From assembly GCF_016735595.1 (NCBI RefSeq), contig NZ_JAERRB010000001.1:186001-250000 (forward strand): 64,000 bases of DNA, read 5' to 3'. The notes under the pieces are model-generated. The model did no database searches, was not told the origin of the DNA, and saw nothing but the letters and a program-made list of their open reading frames with translations. The translations under genes and the position numbers were made by a program. Positions 1 through 7,945 of the stretch are shown here, in pieces (positions within the stretch are counted from its first letter, which is position 1; each line of letters starts with the position of its first letter). This DNA is from Chryseolinea lacunae (GTDB taxonomy: Bacteria > Bacteroidota > Bacteroidia > Cytophagales > Cyclobacteriaceae).

Positions 1-563
1 CCGTGAACCGCTATGCCATCGAAGACGAGCTGATTGAACAATTTCTGAAAAGCATGGAGATGGATCTCTACAAAACCGTGCACAACGAAGCGACCTTCAA
101 AGAATACATTCTTGGTTCGGCCGAAGTGGTGGGTCTCATGTGTCTGCGCATTTTCTGCAAGGGCGACAAACCTTTGTATGACCAGTTGAAGCCATTTGCC
201 ATGAGCCTGGGATCGGCGTTTCAAAAAATAAACTTTCTGCGCGACCTGCAGGCCGACTATGTGGGCATGGGTCGAACCTATTTTCCCGAGGTGTCGCTTG
301 ATCATTTTGACGACTCGTGCAAGAAGCGTATTGAAGAAGGCATCAAAAAAGACTTTGAAGCGGGTTTTCTGGGCATTAAAAAATTGCCAAGGTCGGCACG
401 ATTTGGTGTTTACGTGGCGTATGTATATTACCTTGCGCTCTTCAAGAAAATAAAAAACACACCGTCAGACATTGTTATGCGCAGCCGCATCAGCATCCCG
501 AAAAGACACAAAGCCGGGCTCCTCGCCTATTCGTTTTTGAAACATCAACTGAACCTGCTGTGA
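1..563 (+). CDS. crtB: Phytoene synthase, C-terminal part (cut by window edge)
   Basis: Condenses two geranylgeranyl diphosphates head-to-head to phytoene, the first committed step of carotenoid synthesis. The visible 186 residues run in frame from base 3 with no convincing start. The family is about 270-310 residues, so roughly the first 100, with the first Asp-rich motif, lie upstream. The second Asp-rich Mg-diphosphate motif is present as FLRDLQADY (D81 and D85 of the visible part), in the usual context of a squalene/phytoene synthase fold. The stop codon overlaps the idi start (TGATG), so the two genes are translationally coupled. A crtI desaturase would be expected upstream but cannot be seen. 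Confidence 0.93.
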   Translation, partial: VNRYAIEDELIEQFLKSMEMDLYKTVHNEATFKEYILGSAEVVGLMCLRIFCKGDKPLYDQLKPFAMSLGSAFQKINFLRDLQADYVGMGRTYFPEVSLDHFDDSCKKRIEEGIKKDFEAGFLGIKKLPRSARFGVYVAYVYYLALFKKIKNTPSDIVMRSRISIPKRHKAGLLAYSFLKHQLNLL

Positions 564-1081
564 TGGAACACGTGATTTTGGTGGACGAACACGACCGTGC
601 GCTGGGCACCATGGAAAAAATGGAAGCACACCGCAAGGGCATTCTTCACCGCGCCTTTTCGATACTGCTCTTCAATTCCAAAGGCGAAATGTTGCTGCAA
701 AAGCGATCGAAGGCAAAGTATCACAGCGGCAGCCTGTGGACCAACACCTGCTGCAGCCATCCCCTGCCCGACGAAACCATGGCCGACGCCACACGCCGGC
801 GCCTGAAACAGGAAATGGGCATCGACCTGCAACCCGAATTCGCCTATGCCTTCATCTATAAAGCCGCCCTCGACAAAGGGTTGATGGAGCATGAATACGA
901 TCACGTATACATCGGCACTTTCGACGGCGAACCTGCCGTGAACACCGCCGAAGTGGAGGACTGGCAATTTGTGAGCCTGCCCACCCTTCGCGAAGCTGTG
1001 AAGCATCATCCCGAAGACTATACGGCCTGGTTCAAGATCATATTGAATCACCCGGCCCTGAACGAAATCGCTGTTCCCTAA
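563..1081 (+). CDS. idi: Isopentenyl-diphosphate delta-isomerase, type I
   Basis: Interconverts IPP and DMAPP to supply the allylic starter for carotenoids. It is 172 residues with a Nudix fold. The catalytic cysteine lies in TNTCCSHP (C64, by analogy with E. coli C67), followed by the Nudix-like helix RRLKQEMG. The acidic metal/proton-relay residues are in MEHEYDHV (E109, E111). ATG 563 is preferred over the in-frame GTG at 560 because it overlaps the crtB stop in a TGATG junction, typical of coupled translation. Placement beside crtB indicates a pathway-dedicated isomerase. Confidence 0.95.
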   Translation: MEHVILVDEHDRALGTMEKMEAHRKGILHRAFSILLFNSKGEMLLQKRSKAKYHSGSLWTNTCCSHPLPDETMADATRRRLKQEMGIDLQPEFAYAFIYKAALDKGLMEHEYDHVYIGTFDGEPAVNTAEVEDWQFVSLPTLREAVKHHPEDYTAWFKIILNHPALNEIAVP

Positions 1082-1135
1082 ATTTTCCTTTGCGCGTCAC
1101 ATTGGTTATTTTGGTAGAATAAACCTCTCCTTGTG

Positions 1136-2917
1136 ATGCGACGCATTCTTCTACTTCTTTTGCTGACGTGGCCCGGCGCTTATGTCTTTGGTCAACAAAA
1201 AGACATCGACAAAAAACTAAAGGGCTTTGACGACTTTGTGACGAAGGCGATGCACGACTGGAATGTGCAGGGCCTTTCGGTGGCGGTGGTCTACAAAAAC
1301 AACGTGGTGCTGTCGAAAGGGTATGGCTTTCGCAACACAGCAGGAAAACTTCCGGTGACGTCACAAACACTCTTTGCCATCGGCTCCTGCACGAAAGCTT
1401 TTACGGCCGCGGGACTTTGCCTGCTGGAAGAAGACGGCAAGCTTGAACTCGACAATCCCGTGCGCAGCTACCTTCCGGATTTTAAACTGCAAGACGAATA
1501 CGTTTCGGCCAACATGACGCCACGCGATTTGCTGTGTCACCGCTCGGGACTCCCGCGTCACGACATGTTGTGGTATGGTTCGAACTTTTCGCGTGAAGCG
1601 TTGTATGAACGCCTGCGTTACCTTGAACCGAGCAAGCCCTTTCGCACCACCTACCAATATCAGAACCTCATGTTTATGACGGCCGGCTATCTCACCGAAA
1701 AAGTGAGCCACCAGTCGTGGGAGCAGTTCACACGCGAGCGCCTCTTTGCTCCCCTCAACATGACGGCGTCAAATTTTTCGGTGAACGATTTGCAACAGGC
1801 CAAAGATTTTTCGACCGGCTATGTGGATCAAAAAGGTGTGGTGCAGCCCATGCCCTACATGAACATCGACGCCCTGGGGCCAGCCGGCTCGATAAACTCA
1901 AACGCCGACGACATGAGTCACTGGCTGCTGGCCCTCATTAACGGCGGTCAGTTTAAGGGAAAGAAAATTCTTTCGCCCAACACAATACGCCAACTTCAGA
2001 CACCGGTGATGGTGGCCGCCACGCAAGTGCCGTTGCCCTATGACGAGGCCTTCTACAACCTGTATGGATTGGGATGGGTGATCACCTCCTATCGCGGCCA
2101 TGTGCGCGTGGACCACGGCGGCAACATCGACGGCTTCTCAGCCTCTACCTGCTTCCTGCCCCGCGACTCTGTGGGCGTGGTGGTGCTGACCAACATGAAC
2201 AGCTCCGTGCTGCCCACCATTGTGCGCAACCAGGTGATCGACCGCATGCTGGGCCTCACCCTTGTGGACTGGAACAAACGCTTCCTGGACGAACGCAACA
2301 AGAACAGGGAACTGCAGGAGTCCATAAAAAAAGAAGAAGACGACCGCCAACGTGTGACGGGCACGACGCCTTCGCATACGCTCGACAAGTATGCAGGCCA
2401 CTATGAACATCCGGCCTACGGCACCGTGTCGATCGCCCTTGACAGCAACGTGCTCCGCGCCAACGTGCACGGCCTGATGACCGACCTGGAACACTATCAC
2501 TACGACATCTTCCGCGCCACGGACCAGAAATATTTTGAAGGCGAAAAATTCCTGTTCACCACCGGCATGGACGGCTCCGTGGCCGAACTCCACCTGAAGC
2601 TTGAGCCGGCCGTGAAAGACATTGTGTTCAAGCGGATGCCCGACGCCGTGGCGGTTGCACCTACCACGCTGGCCTCGTATGTGGGCGACTATGACTTTGG
2701 AGGACAAGTGGCCAAAGTGTATCTGAAAGACACCACGAAGCTTTTCCTCTTTGTGCCCGGGCAGCCGGAGTATGAACTGGCGGCTATCAAACAGCATGAG
2801 TTCAAAATAAAAATTCTGGAAGGCTTTCAGGTCAAATTCGAAACCGATCCAAAAGGCCAGGTAACAGAGCTGCTGTCTATTCAACCGAATGGAACGTTCA
2901 GGGCCAAACGAAAATGA
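1136..2917 (+). CDS. Exported serine hydrolase, class C beta-lactamase family
   Basis: A penicillin-binding-protein-like esterase or peptidase acting outside the cytoplasm. It is 593 residues with an N-terminal signal peptide (MRRILLLLLL..., cleavage probably after VFG or GQ). The catalytic tetrad is SCTK (S84/K87), with tyrosine motif YQN (175-177) and a third motif HGG in VDHGGNIDGF. The C-terminal ~150 residues form the beta-barrel extension often found on this family (DUF3471-like). ATG 1136 is preferred to the adjacent GTG 1133. It sits between idi and the photolyase in the same direction, but a carotenoid role is not evident. The substrate cannot be predicted. Confidence 0.88.
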   Translation: MRRILLLLLLTWPGAYVFGQQKDIDKKLKGFDDFVTKAMHDWNVQGLSVAVVYKNNVVLSKGYGFRNTAGKLPVTSQTLFAIGSCTKAFTAAGLCLLEEDGKLELDNPVRSYLPDFKLQDEYVSANMTPRDLLCHRSGLPRHDMLWYGSNFSREALYERLRYLEPSKPFRTTYQYQNLMFMTAGYLTEKVSHQSWEQFTRERLFAPLNMTASNFSVNDLQQAKDFSTGYVDQKGVVQPMPYMNIDALGPAGSINSNADDMSHWLLALINGGQFKGKKILSPNTIRQLQTPVMVAATQVPLPYDEAFYNLYGLGWVITSYRGHVRVDHGGNIDGFSASTCFLPRDSVGVVVLTNMNSSVLPTIVRNQVIDRMLGLTLVDWNKRFLDERNKNRELQESIKKEEDDRQRVTGTTPSHTLDKYAGHYEHPAYGTVSIALDSNVLRANVHGLMTDLEHYHYDIFRATDQKYFEGEKFLFTTGMDGSVAELHLKLEPAVKDIVFKRMPDAVAVAPTTLASYVGDYDFGGQVAKVYLKDTTKLFLFVPGQPEYELAAIKQHEFKIKILEGFQVKFETDPKGQVTELLSIQPNGTFRAKRK

Positions 2918-2962
2918 TATGAACATAGTGGCCGGACCGGTGTTTAGAGAAAAAAACTATTT

Positions 2963-4285
2963 GTGAAGTCATCCCTACTTGCCGCGGCGCGTGCCGTTAC
3001 CCCATCGGTCACATTGTTTTGGTTTCGGAGAGACCTTCGCTTGCAGGACAACGCGGGCCTTTATTACGCCCTGAAGGAAAACAAAGATGTGCTGCCCGTT
3101 TTTATTTTTGACACCACCATTCTAGACACCCTCGAAGACAAGGACGATGCACGCCTCACGTTTATTCATCAGTCCCTGGAAATTCTGAAGCAACAGCTGG
3201 AAGAGCTTGGCAGCTCGTTATTGATTCTGCATGGCGACCCGGTGGAGCTTTACAAAAAACTAAATCCCAAAGCGGTCTACACCAATCACGACTATGAACC
3301 CTACGCCCGTGCACGCGACCAGCGCGTGAAAGAAATTCTCGAAGCAAAAGACATTGCCTTCCGCACCTATAAAGACCAGGTGATTTTCGAAAAGGATGAA
3401 GTGTTGAAAGATGATGGAAAACCCTACACAATTTTCACGCCCTATAGCCGCAAGTGGAAGGCTGCAATGAAACCGTTTTACCTGAAAAGTTATCCGACAG
3501 AAAAATATACACGGCACCTTTTAAAAACCACCCCCCTCCCCTTCCCTACACTGAAAGATCTGGGCTTTGTGCCGTCGACTATTGAATTTCCCGAACGCGT
3601 GGTGAAAAAATCGATCGTGGAGAAATATGACACACAGCGCAACTTCCCCGCGATTCGCGGCACCACGCGCCTGAGTGTGCACCTGCGCTTTGGCACGGTG
3701 AGCATTCGCAAGCTGGCGGTGCTGGCGCGTCAGAAAAATGAAGTGTGGCTGAACGAACTTATCTGGCGCGATTTCTACCATATGATTCTCTGGCATTTTC
3801 CAGAGGTGGAAACCAAAGCCTTCAAGCCTGCCTATGACCGCATTGTGTGGCGAAACAATGCCGACGAGTTCGACGCGTGGTGCCACGGACAAACCGGCTA
3901 CCCCATTGTGGACGCGGGCATGCGCGAACTGAACACCACCGGCTTCATGCACAACCGTGTGCGCATGGTGGTGGCAAGTTTCCTCACCAAACACCTCCTC
4001 ATCGACTGGCGCTGGGGCGAAGCCTACTTTGCCAAAAAACTATTGGACTACGACATGGCCGCCAACAACGGCGGCTGGCAATGGGCCGCCGGATCGGGCT
4101 GCGACGCCGCACCATACTTTCGCGTCTTCAACCCACACCTGCAAACCGAAAAGTTTGACAAAGACATGACTTACATTCGGAAGTGGGTGCCGGAGCTTGA
4201 TACCCAAGAATATCCCAAGCCCATTGTTGATCATGCGTTTGCGCGCGAACGGGTGCTGCGGGTGTATAAGGAAGCATTGGGCTGA
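2963..4285 (+). CDS. phrB: Deoxyribodipyrimidine photolyase (class I CPD photolyase/cryptochrome family)
   Basis: Repairs cyclobutane pyrimidine dimers using blue light and reduced FAD. The 440-residue product has the N-terminal antenna domain beginning TLFWFRRDLRLQDN and the C-terminal FAD domain with the family signatures WRDFYHMILWHFP, GYPIVDAGMREL, MHNRVRM and DYDMAANNGGWQW. All of these favour a true photolyase over a cryptochrome, though that split is not safe by eye. The only good in-frame start is GTG 2963, giving an extra 14 residues before the antenna strand. Linkage to carotenoid genes fits a light-protection locus. A strong hairpin follows the stop. Confidence 0.93.
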   Translation: MKSSLLAAARAVTPSVTLFWFRRDLRLQDNAGLYYALKENKDVLPVFIFDTTILDTLEDKDDARLTFIHQSLEILKQQLEELGSSLLILHGDPVELYKKLNPKAVYTNHDYEPYARARDQRVKEILEAKDIAFRTYKDQVIFEKDEVLKDDGKPYTIFTPYSRKWKAAMKPFYLKSYPTEKYTRHLLKTTPLPFPTLKDLGFVPSTIEFPERVVKKSIVEKYDTQRNFPAIRGTTRLSVHLRFGTVSIRKLAVLARQKNEVWLNELIWRDFYHMILWHFPEVETKAFKPAYDRIVWRNNADEFDAWCHGQTGYPIVDAGMRELNTTGFMHNRVRMVVASFLTKHLLIDWRWGEAYFAKKLLDYDMAANNGGWQWAAGSGCDAAPYFRVFNPHLQTEKFDKDMTYIRKWVPELDTQEYPKPIVDHAFARERVLRVYKEALG

Positions 4286-4314
4286 TTGCATGTTGGTGTC
4301 CCACCAACATGCAA
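4286..4314. terminator. Perfect 13-bp hairpin between convergent genes
   Basis: Arms TTGCATGTTGGTG and CACCAACATGCAA are perfect inverse complements around the 3-base loop TCC. The hairpin starts right after the photolyase stop and ends seven bases before the stop of the opposite-strand cytochrome gene. Neither side has a long T-run, so termination is inferred from position and stability. Confidence 0.6.
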
Positions 4315-4320
4315 CATCTT

Positions 4321-6474
4321 TCAATAGAAAAACACTTCGTCAATAAACACCCATCCCTTATCACCCTTACCACTATGCCATGTCGGAAGTTTGGGCACAG
4401 GCTTGGCCACGATCTTGTAGAACGGGTAGGCTTCGGTTGAGAGCGGGATGGTGAGCGGGGCCACTTTGTTCGCATCGTAGCCCTGGGGTTGTTCCAGCTT
4501 TAGGGTGGTGATGTGTTTGATGCTTTTCTCGTCTTGGCCTGCCCACACTTCCACTTCGGCGGGAGGAAACGCATAAGCCCCAAGGTTTCGGCCATAGCTG
4601 ATCACCATGCGGTGAGGCTTGTCGTTGGCGAAGGTGAAGGTGGCGCTGAATGCTCTCTCGCGATAGCCAAGCCACGACGGTTCCTTCAACACGTCGGCCA
4701 ACCCCTTGCGATGGTCGGTTAGGCTTTGTGCGCCCTCGCCGGGATATTGCGGGTCAGGTGCCGTTAGCAATGTTGTGTTCGTTGGCTTGATGCCCTCCAC
4801 GAACACGGTGGTTTCGTAGAGTTCGCTGCAATACCACGTGTCTTTGCAGGCGCGTGCTTTGATGACGAAGGTTTCTGTGGCGTCGAGTGGTTCTTTGTAG
4901 AGGATGCCGCTCACGCTGTCGGGACTTGTGCCATCGAGAGCGTAGCGAATGGTGACGCCGGGCATGGTGTGTTTTAGCACCACTTTTTCATCGCGTTTTG
5001 TTACGCCATCGTTTTCCAACGCGGGTTTGCTGAGGCGCAGAATGGAGTTGTCGTGAAAGGAATTCCGGACAAACACGATGGCCGGATGCGCCTTCGCCAT
5101 GTCGGCAACTTCAGCCTCTGTTATCGGCGTGTTCCAGACGTATACTTCTTTTAGTGCGGGAGCAGCAAGCGCGGGCTCCAGATCTTTGGCGTGTATGTTC
5201 GTGCCCGACAGCGAGAGCAGCTTCAGTTTTTTCAAATCCTTAAGCGCTGCTAACGTCTTGCCTTCGAGTGCCGAGAAATTCAGATTCAGTCGCTCCAGGT
5301 TTTTAAACGTGGCCAGCAGTGAAACTTCTTTATCGGTCACGGGCATGCGCGACAAATTCACGACCACCAGCTGATCGGCCACGGTTTTTAATTCTTCAAG
5401 ACTTTTCACTTCGTAGGCTTTCTTCACAAAGAAGTCGGCTTGCAACGCGGGGCTGCCCTGATATAATGGAAAGACAGAACGGAACGGCGTGTTCATTTTC
5501 GCGACCACGTCTTCCGATGCGGCTTTGAATGTGTATTCGGTTTTTACTTCACTTGTTGTCTGCGCAGGTGTGAACGCGGCCGCGATAAATTTCACGGAGT
5601 CGGTCGGTTTGTAGTCGGCCACTTTCATGTCGAAGCTGGCGCCGGTTTTTATCCAGGCTTTCAGCAACGCAATTTCGGGTGTGGTCAGTTGTGGTTTTCC
5701 GTCGGGGGGCATGTGTTCGTCGGCACTCAGCGGCAGGTAGAGCGCTTTTATCATCCGGCTTTCGTCAGGGTTTCCGGCAATCCATGCTTCGCCGTTTTTT
5801 CCGCCGGCTTTAAATTTATCGGCCGACGTCATGATGAGTCCCCCTTTTGCTTTTGAATCGTTGTGACACGAGAAGCATTTTTTTTCCAGCACCGGTTCAA
5901 CGGCAAAGTGATAGAACGATGCATTGTCGGCTGTTAAAGGTTCCTTGTTGGTGGAGGTTACGGGGGCCATCACAAAGTTTTCGCCATGGGTGAGTACCGA
6001 TCCGGTGTGCCCTGCGGCAAGCATAAAAAAAACGGCCGCTGCACCGGCTCCAAAAAACACGGCCTTCTGTTTTTGCCAGTCATAGAACAGCGCCATGAAA
6101 TAGCAAAGAAAACTAAACACCACGCCACTCACCTTATGTTGCGTGAGCACCGTGCTGCCATAGTCGCCTTGCAGGCTAAGAAAGAAACCAAAGAGCGCGG
6201 TGAACGATGCCGACAGCGACGTGACCACAAGACCAATTCTGATGACCGTTGTGAGCGAGAGCGATGCCGTGGTGTCGAGTGTTCGTTGCACCAGCATCAG
6301 CAACACCATAAACAACAGGATGCCTATGGGAATGTGCAGCACCATAGGGTGCATGCGACCGGCCACCTGTAGCCAGGGCGGCAGTTGCACTTTTGATTCA
6401 ACCAGTAGCAAAAAGACTAAAAGAATCTGGATACAAAAAATTGTATGCAGGGCAATGCGCAAGAGTTTCTCCAT
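4321..6474 (-). CDS. DUF2231 membrane protein with planctomycete-type cytochrome c, LRR and C-terminal beta domains
   Basis: Third gene of the minus-strand cassette. The 717 residues contain about five N-terminal membrane segments (roughly 5-25, 43-62, 75-102, 113-132, 137-155; DUF2231). A PSCyt1 haem domain follows, with CFSCH at 200-204 and a candidate axial methionine in MPPDG (255-259). Leucine-rich repeat-like units span about 365-470. An Fn3-associated or chitobiase C-terminal-like domain is at about 478-562 (RYALDGTSPDS), and a discoidin-like beta domain at 575-717. The layout suggests a membrane-anchored electron carrier with carbohydrate- or surface-binding modules facing out. The gap to the upstream DUF1501 gene is 13 bp. 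The function is not established for this family. Confidence 0.82.
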   Translation of the reverse strand: MEKLLRIALHTIFCIQILLVFLLLVESKVQLPPWLQVAGRMHPMVLHIPIGILLFMVLLMLVQRTLDTTASLSLTTVIRIGLVVTSLSASFTALFGFFLSLQGDYGSTVLTQHKVSGVVFSFLCYFMALFYDWQKQKAVFFGAGAAAVFFMLAAGHTGSVLTHGENFVMAPVTSTNKEPLTADNASFYHFAVEPVLEKKCFSCHNDSKAKGGLIMTSADKFKAGGKNGEAWIAGNPDESRMIKALYLPLSADEHMPPDGKPQLTTPEIALLKAWIKTGASFDMKVADYKPTDSVKFIAAAFTPAQTTSEVKTEYTFKAASEDVVAKMNTPFRSVFPLYQGSPALQADFFVKKAYEVKSLEELKTVADQLVVVNLSRMPVTDKEVSLLATFKNLERLNLNFSALEGKTLAALKDLKKLKLLSLSGTNIHAKDLEPALAAPALKEVYVWNTPITEAEVADMAKAHPAIVFVRNSFHDNSILRLSKPALENDGVTKRDEKVVLKHTMPGVTIRYALDGTSPDSVSGILYKEPLDATETFVIKARACKDTWYCSELYETTVFVEGIKPTNTTLLTAPDPQYPGEGAQSLTDHRKGLADVLKEPSWLGYRERAFSATFTFANDKPHRMVISYGRNLGAYAFPPAEVEVWAGQDEKSIKHITTLKLEQPQGYDANKVAPLTIPLSTEAYPFYKIVAKPVPKLPTWHSGKGDKGWVFIDEVFFY

Positions 6475-6487
6475 GTGTCGGGTAGCG

Positions 6488-7942
6488 TCAGGCCAGTATA
6501 CCGTTTACCACCTTGCCGGCCACATCGGTGAGGCGATAGCGCCGGCCGAGGTGTTTGAAGGTGAGTTGTTCATGGTTCAACCCCATGAGGTGAAGAACCG
6601 TGGCATGAAAGTCGTTGACGTGCACGGGGTCTCGCACGATGTTATATCCAAATTCATCGGTTTCGCCATAGACCAGTCCGGGCTTCACGCCGCCACCGGC
6701 CATCCAGATGGTGTAGCAGCGCGGGTGATGATCGCGGCCATAGTTATCTTTCGACAAGTCGCCCTGACAATAGTTGGTGCGCCCAAATTCGCCTCCCCAG
6801 ATCACAAGCGTTTCGTCAAGCAAGCCACGTTGCTTCAGGTCCATCACAAGGGCCGATGTGGAGCGGTCAACATCTTGCGCCTGCAAAGGCATTTCGCCCA
6901 CCAGGTTGCCGTGTTGATCCCAGCCTTGGTGATAGAGCTGCACAAAACGCACACCCGATTCGGAAAGCTTCCGCGCCAGCAAACAGTTAGACGCATAGGT
7001 GCCTGGCACCAGACAGTCGGCGCCATACATCTTGATGATATGATCAGGCTCTTGCGACAGGTCCGAAAGTTCGGGCACGGCCGTTTGCATGCGGTAGGCC
7101 ATTTCGTATTGCTGCACGCGCGCCTGTATTTCAGGATCGCCAAATTCCTGGTAGTTCATGTCGTTGAGCTGCGCAAGTTTGTCGAGCATTTTGCGCGTGC
7201 CTTCCCGATCGCGTCCGTTAGGGTCTTTCAGGTAGAGCACGCGCTCTTCGCTGCTGCTGAATTGAACACCCTGGTGAATGCTGTCGAGAAATCCGTTCGA
7301 CCAAAGTTTTGAATACACGCCCTGACCGTTGCCACGCCCGCGCGACAACAGCACGCAGAACGCGGGAAGATTTTTATTCTCACTGCCCAGGCCATAGCTC
7401 AGCCATGCACCCATGCTGGGGCGATTGCCCTGCTGTGCACCCGACTGCATGAAGGTGAGCGCGGGGTCGTGATTGATGGCTTCGGTGTTCATGGTTTTGA
7501 TGAAACAAACGTCGTCCACAATCTTGGCCATGTTGGGAAAGAGTTCGCTCACCCAGGCGCCGGACTGGCCGTATTGTTTGAATGAAAAATTGGAGCCCAC
7601 CAATGGAAACTTGGTTTGTCCTGCGGTCATGCCCGTGAGGCGTTGGCCCATGCGCACAGAGGCAGGCAAATCCTGTCCGGCCATTTTGTTCAGCAGCGGC
7701 TTGTAGTCGAAGCTCTCCAACTGAGAGGGTGCTCCGTTCTGAAACAGGTAGATGACGCGTTTGGCTTTGGGCGCAAAGTGTGGCAGGCCTGCGAGCAGCG
7801 AAGCTTCGTCGCCACCCGATTTGAAGAGATCGGGAACGAGCAACGATCCCAAGGCCACGGAGCCGATGCCGAGGCTCATTTTTCCCAAAAAATGCCGGCG
7901 CGTGATGTGGTAGCGCTGCTTAATGAATTCGTTATTTTCCAT
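6488..7942 (-). CDS. DUF1501 protein, Tat-exported sulfatase/alkaline phosphatase-superfamily-like
   Basis: A 484-residue protein with a twin-arginine signal (RRHFLGK at 15-21, then a hydrophobic stretch), implying export of a folded, perhaps metal-containing protein. Recognisable DUF1501 segments include YLFQNGAPSQLESFDYKP, WDQHGN and WGGEFGRTN. The last is the metal-site-like segment shared with the alkaline phosphatase/sulfatase superfamily. In Planctomycetes and Bacteroidota such genes nearly always accompany DUF1549/DUF1553 cytochromes, as here: its start is 3 bp from the stop of the upstream cytochrome. Activity and substrate are unknown. Confidence 0.88.
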   Translation of the reverse strand: MENNEFIKQRYHITRRHFLGKMSLGIGSVALGSLLVPDLFKSGGDEASLLAGLPHFAPKAKRVIYLFQNGAPSQLESFDYKPLLNKMAGQDLPASVRMGQRLTGMTAGQTKFPLVGSNFSFKQYGQSGAWVSELFPNMAKIVDDVCFIKTMNTEAINHDPALTFMQSGAQQGNRPSMGAWLSYGLGSENKNLPAFCVLLSRGRGNGQGVYSKLWSNGFLDSIHQGVQFSSSEERVLYLKDPNGRDREGTRKMLDKLAQLNDMNYQEFGDPEIQARVQQYEMAYRMQTAVPELSDLSQEPDHIIKMYGADCLVPGTYASNCLLARKLSESGVRFVQLYHQGWDQHGNLVGEMPLQAQDVDRSTSALVMDLKQRGLLDETLVIWGGEFGRTNYCQGDLSKDNYGRDHHPRCYTIWMAGGGVKPGLVYGETDEFGYNIVRDPVHVNDFHATVLHLMGLNHEQLTFKHLGRRYRLTDVAGKVVNGILA

Positions 7943-7945
7943 ACC

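Noticed and set aside
6200-7312. A 370-codon open frame on the + strand
   Set aside because: Antisense to the DUF2231 and DUF1501 genes and spans their junction; both opposing genes carry clear family motifs.
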